6,446 bases of DNA from Candidatus Microgenomates bacterium (GTDB lineage: Bacteria; Patescibacteriota; Microgenomatia; UBA1400; PJMF01). The first letter of the stretch is position 1, and every line of letters starts with the position of its first letter. The position numbers and the translations under genes are program-made. Location of the stretch: the NCBI GenBank assembly GCA_015485595.1, contig WFTH01000099.1, forward strand, positions 1 to 6,446, written 5' to 3'. The notes under the pieces were generated by a model, which made no database searches, was not told the origin of the DNA, and worked only from the letters and a program-made list of their open reading frames with translations. Of the stretch, positions 1-5,976 are shown piece after piece.

Positions 1-1006
1 CCTCTATCTCGTGTGGGTGGTGAGCGTAGTCGTCAAAACCGATAAAGCTGTTGGTTTTAATCTTAAGCTCCAGTCGTCTACCGGTCGAGCGAAACTGCTT
101 TAGGATTTCAATGATCGCTTGAGCCTCAAAGCCCATGAGCTCAGCCGCGATTAAGGCTGCGGTGGCATTTTGGCGAAAATGTTTGCCTGGTAGGTCAAGC
201 TGAATGCGATCATCAACACCGTAAGGGATAAGGGTAACATCCTCCCTTTCGGTTTTGAGTTTTTCAACCAGTTGAGTGAGGTAGAGATCATTTTGGTTAT
301 AGATTAGGTAACCATCTGGTTTAATCTGAGTAAAAAACTTATAAAAAACCGCCTGAGTTTGACTGAAGTCTTGATAAACATCTGGATGATCAAACTTGAG
401 GTTGGTAGCGATGGTGATAAACGGTTTAAGATAACTAAACCTGGGTGTGGGTTTGTGGCCTTGTTTAACTTCTTCTGGGTTTTGAGCGTACTCATCTGCC
501 TCGGAAATAAAAAACTTACCCGTTTTTGACCAGAAGCCAGTGTGGTCTAGGCCGATAATCTCACCCACTCCCACTTGGTAGGATTGAGGTTTGTCTAGCT
601 TGTGGCTTATAAAAGCCAGCATGGCGCTAGTGGTGCTTTTGCCCCCGACTCCACAGACCGCTACCCCTTGTTTTTGGTTAAACAGTTCGCCTAAGGCTTG
701 AGCGTGAGTGAGGGTGGGTAGATTTTTGGCTTTAGCTTTCTGAACCAAAGGATTGAGACTGCCTTGGTGAGCGCCGGTGTAGATCACAGCTTGGGTTGAG
801 GTGGGTAGTTTGGCTTTGTTTGGTTGGCTGATATCTACTGGAATTTGCTGTTTGGCTAGCATCGGCGCGGTTACAAACTCATTAGCCACATCCCAACCAG
901 AGACGTCTTTACCCATGGTTTTTAGCACTTGAGCTAAAGCTATCATACCAACGCCGGTAATGCCGACAAAGTAAAAGTTGTCTAGTTTGGTTAAGTCTGC
1001 TGACAT
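1..1006 (-). CDS. murC: MurC-type UDP-N-acetylmuramate--alanine ligase, 3' end cut by window edge
   Basis: Cytoplasmic Mur ligase that, in the family, joins L-alanine to UDP-MurNAc with ATP, the first peptide step of peptidoglycan precursor synthesis. The visible 335 residues start at the ATG at 1006. Seen: an N-terminal Rossmann-like UDP-binding start (FVGITGVGMIALA, 13-25), a P-loop GVGGKSTTS (119-127), SEADEY (168-173), TNLKFDHPDVY (201-211), GKHFRQNATAA (274-284), RRLELK (310-315) and DDYAHHPHEIE (325-335). The DDYAHHP motif marks the third domain, so roughly the last 100 residues lie outside the window. Oddities: the usual P-loop GTHGKTTT is GVGGKSTT, and the usual HNxxN is HFRQN, losing one near-invariant Asn. 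The central domain is also short: YGVDD (262-266) is followed almost at once by the LPGKH segment. It lies 75 bases after murE with no clear Shine-Dalgarno site. Mpl (recycling ligase) is the main alternative; MurC is preferred from dcw context. Confidence 0.88.
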   Translation of the reverse strand, partial: MSADLTKLDNFYFVGITGVGMIALAQVLKTMGKDVSGWDVANEFVTAPMLAKQQIPVDISQPNKAKLPTSTQAVIYTGAHQGSLNPLVQKAKAKNLPTLTHAQALGELFNQKQGVAVCGVGGKSTTSAMLAFISHKLDKPQSYQVGVGEIIGLDHTGFWSKTGKFFISEADEYAQNPEEVKQGHKPTPRFSYLKPFITIATNLKFDHPDVYQDFSQTQAVFYKFFTQIKPDGYLIYNQNDLYLTQLVEKLKTEREDVTLIPYGVDDRIQLDLPGKHFRQNATAALIAAELMGFEAQAIIEILKQFRSTGRRLELKIKTNSFIGFDDYAHHPHEIE

Positions 1007-1019
1007 GGTTATTAATTAG

Positions 1020-1040
1020 AGCTTTTTTTCTTAAAAAGCT
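1020..1040. other. AT-rich 8-bp inverted repeat in murE-murC spacer
   Basis: The 8-base arms at 1020-1027 (AGCTTTTT) and 1033-1040 (AAAAAGCT) are perfect complements around a 5-base loop. On the minus strand the hairpin would sit 13 bases before the murC ATG. It has only two G-C pairs and no T-run follows it on the minus strand, so it is not a convincing intrinsic terminator. It may be chance in AT-rich sequence or a weak structure in the murC leader. Confidence 0.3.
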
Positions 1041-1053
1041 TTGATGTTTTTAA

Positions 1054-1081
1054 TACAAAATACAAAATTCAAAATAAATTT
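1054..1081 (-). repeat. Short degenerate heptanucleotide array directly after the murE stop codon
   Basis: On the plus strand TACAAAA occurs at 1054-1060 and again at 1061-1067, followed by TTCAAAA at 1068-1074 and a more diverged TAAATTT at 1075-1081. The next base, 1082, is the last base of the murE stop codon, so on the coding strand the array starts immediately after TAA. The coding-strand unit TTTTGTA resembles the TTTTAGA unit found after the transpeptidase gene at 2387-2421. Three clear copies in AT-rich DNA could be chance on their own; the matching period and position make it more credible. Confidence 0.5.
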
Positions 1082-2296
1082 TTAATCTTTTAGCGCTTCT
1101 AGCGCCACTTGTCTGTCGCTCCAAGGAATTTCTCTGCCACCAAAGTTCATGCTGGCCTCATGGCCTTTACCCAGAATAACCACGTAGTCACCTTTTTTAG
1201 CTAGCTTATTAATAGCAAAGTAGATCGCTTGACGCCTATCGGCAATAGTTAGAATTTTGCCATGGTTAGTCTTGATGCCGGACTTCATCTGACGAATGAT
1301 GCTGTAGACGTTTTCGTGTCTGGGATCTTCGGCGGTTAAGATAGCTAGGTCGGCCAGCTGAGCTCCAATCTGACCCATCATCGGTCTTTTGGCTACATCT
1401 CTTTCGCCAGCAGCGCCATAGACTGCGATGAGTTTCTTATCTTTCTGATTGTTTTTTTGCATTATCTGTCTTAACGACTTTAAGCTTGACTCAAGGCCGT
1501 TTGGGGTGTGAGCAAAATCTACATAGATGTTTAAGCCTCGTCTATTTGGAATAGGCTCCATTCTTCCCGGTACTCCAGGAAATGTTTTAAAAGCGGTGGC
1601 TATAGTTTGATCGTGAATATTAAGTAGTTTTGAAAGCTCATAAACTAAACGAGCATTGGTGCGGTTAAACCGCTCAGGAAATCTGTTTTTTACCGCTTCG
1701 GCCACCTTCTTTGGCAGATAGCTTAGTGGTTCATAAGTAGTAGCAGTCCTACCAACTAGACTCTCTCTTAGTCGCCAAAAACTTCTATCAGCCTTGTTTA
1801 GCACCACCTGCTTAGCTTTTTTTAAGATGCCCAACTTAGCTTTTACGTACTCTTCGTAAGTGAGGTGGTAATCAAGATGCTCGTGAGTAATATTTGTTAC
1901 CCCGGCCAACTCAAACTTAAGTCCAAAGTCTCGGTATTGATAGTGTCCATGGGAGGTTACCTCTAGAATCATGTAGTCTAGTCCCTGATCAAGTGCCAGC
2001 TTTAAAAACCGATAGAGCTTTTTTGGGGCAGGTGAGGTAACGTGAAAGCCCGTTGGTACTTGTTTATCACCAAGGTAGGCGGCCACGGTGGTTACCAAGC
2101 CCACTTTAAAACCGGCTTCCTTAAGTACGTGATAGAGCATGGTGGCCGAGGTGGTCTTACCATCGGTGCCGGTGATGGCAATAAGTTTTAGCTTGCGCTG
2201 AGGGAAGTGATACTTAATCATGGCCGGCAAGGCGTTAAACAAGCCAGTTTTAAAAAAGTGCCAGACATGCTTTAGTCGGTAGATGAGAAGCTTCAT
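1082..2296 (-). CDS. murE: MurE-type UDP-N-acetylmuramyl peptide ligase lacking the N-terminal UDP-binding domain
   Basis: Family role: ATP-dependent addition of the third amino acid (meso-diaminopimelate or L-lysine) to UDP-MurNAc-L-Ala-D-Glu in the cytoplasm. Seen in 404 residues: P-loop GTDGKTT (43-49), EVTSHG (112-117), THEHLDYH (137-144), the probable carbamylated Lys154 in YVKAKLGIL, FNRTN (210-214), PGRMEP (243-248), VDFAHTPNGLE (259-269), GAAGERDVAKRP (294-305), EDPRHEN (323-329), GKGHE (376-380) and SDRQVA (393-398). The usual length is about 480-500 residues. The P-loop begins at residue 43 instead of near 110, so domain 1, which holds the UDP part of the substrate, is missing and replaced by about 34 residues of basic-hydrophobic helix. 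The central domain is also shortened before FNRTN. EDPR and GKGHE resemble the DNPR and GKGHE meso-DAP-binding positions. Its ATG lies 7 bases after a -10 box, suggesting a leaderless message. It is a full, unbroken frame, so this is a reduced form and not a fragment. Confidence 0.88.
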   Translation of the reverse strand: MKLLIYRLKHVWHFFKTGLFNALPAMIKYHFPQRKLKLIAITGTDGKTTSATMLYHVLKEAGFKVGLVTTVAAYLGDKQVPTGFHVTSPAPKKLYRFLKLALDQGLDYMILEVTSHGHYQYRDFGLKFELAGVTNITHEHLDYHLTYEEYVKAKLGILKKAKQVVLNKADRSFWRLRESLVGRTATTYEPLSYLPKKVAEAVKNRFPERFNRTNARLVYELSKLLNIHDQTIATAFKTFPGVPGRMEPIPNRRGLNIYVDFAHTPNGLESSLKSLRQIMQKNNQKDKKLIAVYGAAGERDVAKRPMMGQIGAQLADLAILTAEDPRHENVYSIIRQMKSGIKTNHGKILTIADRRQAIYFAINKLAKKGDYVVILGKGHEASMNFGGREIPWSDRQVALEALKD

Positions 2297-2303
2297 TAGA
2301 GTA

Positions 2304-2312
2304 ATTATATCA
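2304..2312 (-). promoter_or_regulatory. Extended -10 promoter placing transcription start at the murE ATG
   Basis: The minus strand reads TGATATAAT over 2312-2304, a perfect extended -10 (TGnTATAAT). Only seven bases (TACTCTA) separate TATAAT from the murE ATG at 2296. Sigma-70-type start sites lie about 6-8 bases after the -10 box, so transcription should start at or next to the A of the ATG. No good -35 is seen (TATAAA at 17 bp), which extended -10 promoters can do without. There is no Shine-Dalgarno site, consistent with leaderless translation. Confidence 0.65.
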
Positions 2313-2330
2313 AGAATAGGAAAAACTTTA

Positions 2331-2421
2331 TAGATACTAGGTACTGGATACTAGATACTAGATGTCAGGTGTTGGGATTGGATTAATCTAAAATCTAAAA
2401 TTTAAAATCTAAAATCTAAAA
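2331..2421 (-). repeat. 91-bp heptanucleotide repeat tract between pbp and murE
   Basis: The tract divides into 13 consecutive 7-base units in one register. Coding-strand units nearest the pbp stop (2421 down to 2387) are TTTTAGA four times with one TTTTAAA in the middle. Units at the far end (2365 down to 2331) are GTATCTA twice and three variants differing by one or two bases (GTATCCA, GTACCTA, ACATCTA). The four units between (2366-2393 region, partly TTAATCC-like) are degenerate links. The first unit begins on the base right after the TGA stop at 2422-2424. The pattern resembles the heptanucleotide STRR tracts known from cyanobacteria, but the unit sequences differ and no relation is implied. 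Function unknown. Confidence 0.85.
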
Positions 2422-4266
2422 TCACTTCTCTTCCCTATCCGGTGGAATACCTAAAACCAGATAGACGTCCTTGGCTGTCTGGTACCACAGCGGCGCGGCT
2501 GTTTCAGCTGCCCAAGGAGAAGAGGTTGGCGCCACCAGCTTAACCAGCATAATAAACTTAGGATCATCTGGCGGGGCAAAAGCGATAAACGAAGCGATCG
2601 TCTTGTCTTTGGCATACTCACCATCTTCAGGGACTTGGCTAGTGCCGGTCTTGCCTGCCACCCAGTGATCCTTACTCGCGGTCCATTTAGCCTCACCATG
2701 CATGGCGGCCTCAACCATCATCTTGGTTACTTGACTGGCAGTTCTTGATGAAACTACTTGCCTTACTGCTTTTGGTTGGTGAGTAATCACCTCACCGGTA
2801 GCTTTATCCTTTACTTGAGCAACTACGTAGGGTTCCATCATCAAACCTTGATTAGCGATAGCGCTCACGGCCCTTAGGAGTTGATAGCTGTTGGTCACAA
2901 TACCTTGACCAAAAGAGATAGTTGCCAGCTCTACCGGCCCCCATTTTTTAGGAAAAGGTGTGCTTCTGTCTCCCTGGAGATCAAAACCGATCGCTTGACC
3001 GATGCCAAATTTTTTTAAGTACTGCTTTAGTCTTTTGACTCCTAGTTTTTCAGCTATAAAAATCATGGCAATGTTATCTGATTTAGCTAAGGCCTCTGTC
3101 ATGGTGATGTTTGGGTGATACTCGTTGTTCCAGGTTCTGATGGTGTACTTATCGATCCTTCTTGGCCCACTGCACTTACTACACTGAGTTTCTGGTGTGA
3201 TCACACCGGCATCGATGCCACTAGCTACGGTTAGGGTTTTAAAGGTTGAACCAGGCTCATAAAGATTGGCAAGAGAAGGATTTTTATAAAGTTTTGGGTC
3301 AAAGCGCCAGAACTTGTTTGGATTAAAACTAGGCCAGACAGCGTTTGCCAGGATAGCTCCTGTTTTTGGATCAGCAATCAAGATCTCTCCTTCGGCGGCG
3401 CCGTATCTCCTGATTCCTTCAGCTAGATGTTTTTCTGCTAGGTATTGCAGGTCTCTTCTGATAGTTAGGACTACATCTCGACCATCAAGAGTTTGCTGAT
3501 CTAGACTTGAACTTGAGATTACGTAGCCTAAGACGTCGGTGAGGAAGGTTTTTTTTAGTTTCCTTCCAGCCAACTCCTTGTTCATGCCCCCTTCGATCCC
3601 AAAGTAGCCTATGTCTTCTCCGACTGTGTTTTTACCCACAAAGCCTACTAGTTGAGCGGCCATGGAGGCTTCCGGATAGATGCGTTTTTCATACTCATCA
3701 AACCCTAAGTATTGATAGTTAAGTGCCTGGATTTTTTCTTTGGTAGTTTGGTCTAGATTGAGGTAAAGACCAATCCAGCTTCTATCTTTTTCCAGCTTAT
3801 TTAACAGTTTCTCCTCAAGTTGTTTTCTTCTTTCTCTTACAGCATCAGCCTTAGCTAACTTTTTAAACTCAGAGGGCAGATTGTCCGTTTTAAGCTCAAA
3901 CTTGGTTAGAATCTCAGCCAGTTTCTTGGCCATGTCTGGTTTCTTTTCAGCACTTATCAGTTTTGGTTGGGCAAAAAGGCGAAAGGCCCGCGCGTTAGTG
4001 GCCAGAACGTAGCCATCGGCGGTGTAGATGTCTCCCCGCTTGCCTCTTTTAACAATCTCTCGTTGGTACTGTTTTTGGGCTGTTTGAGAGAGCTCTTTAG
4101 CCTTGATTACTTGCCAGTAAAACAGCTTAGCTAAAAGACTGCCGAACAGGCCAAAGAAAAACAGAGCCACAACTGTAGCTCGTTTTTTAAGCAAAACTTG
4201 GTCCAGTTTATTTGGAGACTGATTACGCCTCAAGGATAGGCGCAGGCGTTTAGCCTTTTTAGTCAT
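2422..4266 (-). CDS. ftsI: FtsI/PBP2-type peptidoglycan D,D-transpeptidase (class B penicillin-binding protein)
   Basis: Membrane-anchored enzyme that crosslinks peptidoglycan, in this operon position most likely at the division septum. Seen in 614 residues: a basic cytoplasmic tail (1-29, rich in K and R), one transmembrane segment (about 30-52), the pedestal start RGDIYTADGYVLA (77-89), the dimerisation domain to about 250, then the transpeptidase domain with EPGSTFK (catalytic Ser340, Lys343), SDN (396-398) and KTGT (539-542). All three penicillin-binding motifs are intact. The length is typical of FtsI; no PASTA repeats follow. A lysine- and glutamate-rich stretch (about 107-165) lies in the pedestal, and Cys362-Cys365 form a CxxC just after the SxxK helix region. 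It starts 25 bases after the ftsL-like gene, without an obvious Shine-Dalgarno site, and ends in TGA against a heptanucleotide tract. It pairs naturally with the upstream FtsL-like protein. The alternative is an elongation PBP2, less likely from gene order. Confidence 0.93.
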   Translation of the reverse strand: MTKKAKRLRLSLRRNQSPNKLDQVLLKKRATVVALFFFGLFGSLLAKLFYWQVIKAKELSQTAQKQYQREIVKRGKRGDIYTADGYVLATNARAFRLFAQPKLISAEKKPDMAKKLAEILTKFELKTDNLPSEFKKLAKADAVRERRKQLEEKLLNKLEKDRSWIGLYLNLDQTTKEKIQALNYQYLGFDEYEKRIYPEASMAAQLVGFVGKNTVGEDIGYFGIEGGMNKELAGRKLKKTFLTDVLGYVISSSSLDQQTLDGRDVVLTIRRDLQYLAEKHLAEGIRRYGAAEGEILIADPKTGAILANAVWPSFNPNKFWRFDPKLYKNPSLANLYEPGSTFKTLTVASGIDAGVITPETQCSKCSGPRRIDKYTIRTWNNEYHPNITMTEALAKSDNIAMIFIAEKLGVKRLKQYLKKFGIGQAIGFDLQGDRSTPFPKKWGPVELATISFGQGIVTNSYQLLRAVSAIANQGLMMEPYVVAQVKDKATGEVITHQPKAVRQVVSSRTASQVTKMMVEAAMHGEAKWTASKDHWVAGKTGTSQVPEDGEYAKDKTIASFIAFAPPDDPKFIMLVKLVAPTSSPWAAETAAPLWYQTAKDVYLVLGIPPDREEK

Positions 4267-4291
4267 AGGCTTATCTTAACCTAACTGTTCC

Positions 4292-4621
4292 TTAAGGTAA
4301 AAGGGCCACTTTGAAGTCTGAGGAGGTTAGTGCCACCGCTTGTAGCTTGGTAAAACCATCTGTTTTAGCCTTGCTTAACGCTTGGGCCAAATTAAGTTTA
4401 GTTGCGTTTGTTACCGCCAAATCAGTTTTCTCTTTACTTAGAGTTAGGTACTCTTGGTTTAGTTTAGCTAGTTTGGCTTGATAGCTAATGCCCTTGCCTA
4501 CTTGATAAAGTGTGAGAACTAGCTGATAACTTAAAAAGACGGCTAAGACAGTGTAAGCCAAGAAATAGCTTAGAGGTAGATTAAAGACAGTCTTTGCCTT
4601 TGTGGTATGTTTTTTTCTCAT
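4292..4621 (-). CDS. ftsL: FtsL/DivIC-like small single-pass membrane division protein
   Basis: Likely the bitopic septum protein that forms a coiled coil with a FtsB/DivIC partner and helps activate the FtsW-FtsI wall synthase. Seen in 109 residues: a basic N-terminus (MRKKHTTKAK), one hydrophobic helix (about 17-40), then a polar helical region with heptad-like leucines (about 48-85, including LAKLNQEYLTL), and a short tail. FtsL proteins are poorly conserved in sequence, so the call rests on topology, size, and position between rsmH and ftsI, the classic ftsL site. Its ATG overlaps the rsmH stop by four bases (ATGA), which favours coupled translation, and a plausible weak Shine-Dalgarno AAAGG (4626-4630) lies four bases before the ATG. 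It could equally be named a septum-formation initiator-like protein. Confidence 0.75.
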   Translation of the reverse strand: MRKKHTTKAKTVFNLPLSYFLAYTVLAVFLSYQLVLTLYQVGKGISYQAKLAKLNQEYLTLSKEKTDLAVTNATKLNLAQALSKAKTDGFTKLQAVALTSSDFKVALLP

Positions 4622-5517
4622 CTTGCCTTTCTAAAGACTCTTAACTTAGCGCTTCTTGAGCGCGGGTTGAGTCTGACCTCTTTTTCTTTTGGTGTTAATG
4701 GTTTTTTGGTTATGAGTTGACCTTTGTTTGCTTTTTTCCAGTCTTTAAACAGTCGTTTTACCACTCGATCTTCTCCTTCATGAAAGCTAATCGTGATGAT
4801 CGTACCGCCTGGTTCAAGCTGCTTGAAGGCTTGGGGTAAGGCGTTTTGAATGTTTTCAAGCTCGGTGTTAACCGCGATTCTTAAGGCTTGGAACACCTTG
4901 GTGGCCGGATGTAACTTACCTTTTTTATTACCCTTAACTTGACTAACAAGTTTGGCTAGCTCGGTGGTGGTTTCTGGCGGTGTTGGTTGACTCTTGATGG
5001 CCTGAGCGATTTTTTTGGCTTGTCTTTCGCCTCCATACTCAAAAAATAACTTAGCAAGCTGTTTTTGATCTAGAACCTTAAGCAGATCAGCCGCGGTGAC
5101 GGCTAGGTCTAGATCCATGCGCATATCAAGTGGCGCCTCTCTCTCAAAACTAAACCCTCTAGTTGGACTCTTAAGCTGATCAACACTAGTACCAAAGTCA
5201 AACAACACTCCCCAAACTCCATCGACGATGCCTTTTTCTTTTAGATTGGTTAGTGTTTGATCTAGGTGATCAAAGTTGGCTTGAACCAAGATTAGCTTGC
5301 CGGCTTGGATTAACTGACTGCAGATACTCTTGCCGTACTTAATGGCCTCGGTGTCAAAGTCAAAGGCCACCACCTTTCCACCCTGGTTTATGATCTGACG
5401 GGTGTGTCCTCCTCGGCCAAAGGTAGCATCGACATACCACCTAGTCGGTTTAACATTAAGGTGTTTAAGCACCTCTTCTCTCATAACCGGCTGGTGCAAA
5501 GCGATTAGCTTAGTCAT
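4618..5517 (-). CDS. rsmH: 16S rRNA (cytosine-1402-N4)-methyltransferase RsmH (MraW)
   Basis: S-adenosylmethionine-dependent enzyme that in the family methylates N4 of C1402 in the decoding centre of 16S rRNA. Seen in 299 residues: the N-terminal HQPVMREEVL (8-17), the SAM-binding DATFGRGGHT (30-39), the acidic end of the next strand FDFD (52-55), FDFGTSVDQL (106-115), RGFSFEREAPLDMRMD (120-135), the helical insert with FFEYGGERQAKKIAQAI (158-174), HPATKVFQALRIAVNTEL (203-220), ISFHEGEDRVVK (243-254) and the C-terminal NPRSRSAKLRV (284-294). Length and motif order match the family. Small departures: DLGVSS is DFGTSV and SFHSLEDR is SFHEGEDR. The start overlaps the end of mraZ by eight bases; the purine-rich GAGG before the ATG is too close to act as a normal Shine-Dalgarno site, so translation is probably coupled to mraZ. 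Confidence 0.96.
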   Translation of the reverse strand: MTKLIALHQPVMREEVLKHLNVKPTRWYVDATFGRGGHTRQIINQGGKVVAFDFDTEAIKYGKSICSQLIQAGKLILVQANFDHLDQTLTNLKEKGIVDGVWGVLFDFGTSVDQLKSPTRGFSFEREAPLDMRMDLDLAVTAADLLKVLDQKQLAKLFFEYGGERQAKKIAQAIKSQPTPPETTTELAKLVSQVKGNKKGKLHPATKVFQALRIAVNTELENIQNALPQAFKQLEPGGTIITISFHEGEDRVVKRLFKDWKKANKGQLITKKPLTPKEKEVRLNPRSRSAKLRVFRKAR

Positions 5518-5932
5518 CCTCTAGTCTTTCTGAGATCTCCTCCGCTTGTTTTTCAAGTTTTTCTAAGTACTTGTGGTATCTAGCTTGATCCCAGATCTCG
5601 ATATAGTTGTAAGAACCGACCACCACTACCTGTTTTTTTAAGCCGGCTAGCTCAGTCAAGTAAGCAGGCAGTTTTACTCGACCGAGTTTGTCTGGAATAA
5701 TCTCCTTGGCATCGTGAGCCATCAGGCGGACAAAGTCACGATTATCTTTCTTTGTGAAGGTGCGTTTGGCAAACTTTTCTAGATTTGCCTGAAAGTCGGA
5801 GGCTCTCATTAAGAACAAACCTCCGTCTAGTCCTCGGGTAACCACCCACTTTTTAGCTTTTTGACGAAACTCTTTGGGCAAAGAGAGTCGTCCTTTTTCC
5901 TCTAGTGTGTGATAGTAACGCCCGATGAACAT
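5510..5932 (-). CDS. mraZ: MraZ transcriptional regulator of the dcw operon
   Basis: DNA-binding protein of the AbrB/SpoVT fold; in Escherichia coli and mollicutes it forms a ring-shaped oligomer that binds repeated boxes before its own gene and controls the dcw operon. Seen in 140 residues: two copies of the MraZ domain, each with the signature DxxGR-type loop, EEKGRLSLP (11-19) and DKLGRVKLP (81-89), the conserved N-terminal FIGRYYHTLE (2-11), RGLDGGLFL (33-41), and a charged C-terminal helix (about 118-140). Length is typical. The start at 5932 gives the conserved N-terminus exactly. It is the first gene of the operon, and two 10-bp-spaced boxes lie in its promoter, pointing to self-regulation. 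No Shine-Dalgarno site is seen; the leader is short and A-rich. Confidence 0.95.
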   Translation of the reverse strand: MFIGRYYHTLEEKGRLSLPKEFRQKAKKWVVTRGLDGGLFLMRASDFQANLEKFAKRTFTKKDNRDFVRLMAHDAKEIIPDKLGRVKLPAYLTELAGLKKQVVVVGSYNYIEIWDQARYHKYLEKLEKQAEEISERLEDD

Positions 5933-5947
5933 CTTTTTTTGTTTTTA

Positions 5948-5976
5948 ATTATAAGATACTTTACCACTTTTTACCA
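5948..5976 (-). promoter_or_regulatory. Promoter of the mraZ-rsmH-ftsL-ftsI operon
   Basis: A perfect -10 TATAAT lies at 5953-5948 on the minus strand, 15 bases before the mraZ ATG. At 17 bp upstream the -35 position (5976-5971) reads TGGTAA, which matches TTGACA at three of six bases. The start site should be near 5941, leaving a leader of only about eight A-rich bases, so translation of mraZ is leaderless-like. The weak -35 is covered by the MraZ-type boxes, suiting a regulated promoter. Confidence 0.65.

Noticed and set aside
304..495. Minus-strand open frame of 63 codons
   Set aside because: It lies inside murC in another frame; the murC frame carries all the Mur ligase motifs across this stretch, and the short peptide has no start signals or recognisable domain.
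1020..1040. Intrinsic terminator after murE
   Set aside because: The stem is mostly A-T and no T-run follows on the minus strand; it would also lie within the presumed murC leader.
2331..2421. CRISPR array or phage-type direct repeats
   Set aside because: The units are only seven bases, contiguous and without spacers, so this is a tandem short repeat and not CRISPR.
2451..2714. Open frames on both strands within the 3' part of the transpeptidase gene (also 2471-2668 plus)
   Set aside because: They overlap the KTG-containing transpeptidase domain, lack ribosome sites, and have the skewed composition typical of shadow frames.
3314..3499. Plus-strand open frame of 61 codons
   Set aside because: It is antisense to the conserved transpeptidase region before the SxxK motif and has no promoter or Shine-Dalgarno signal.
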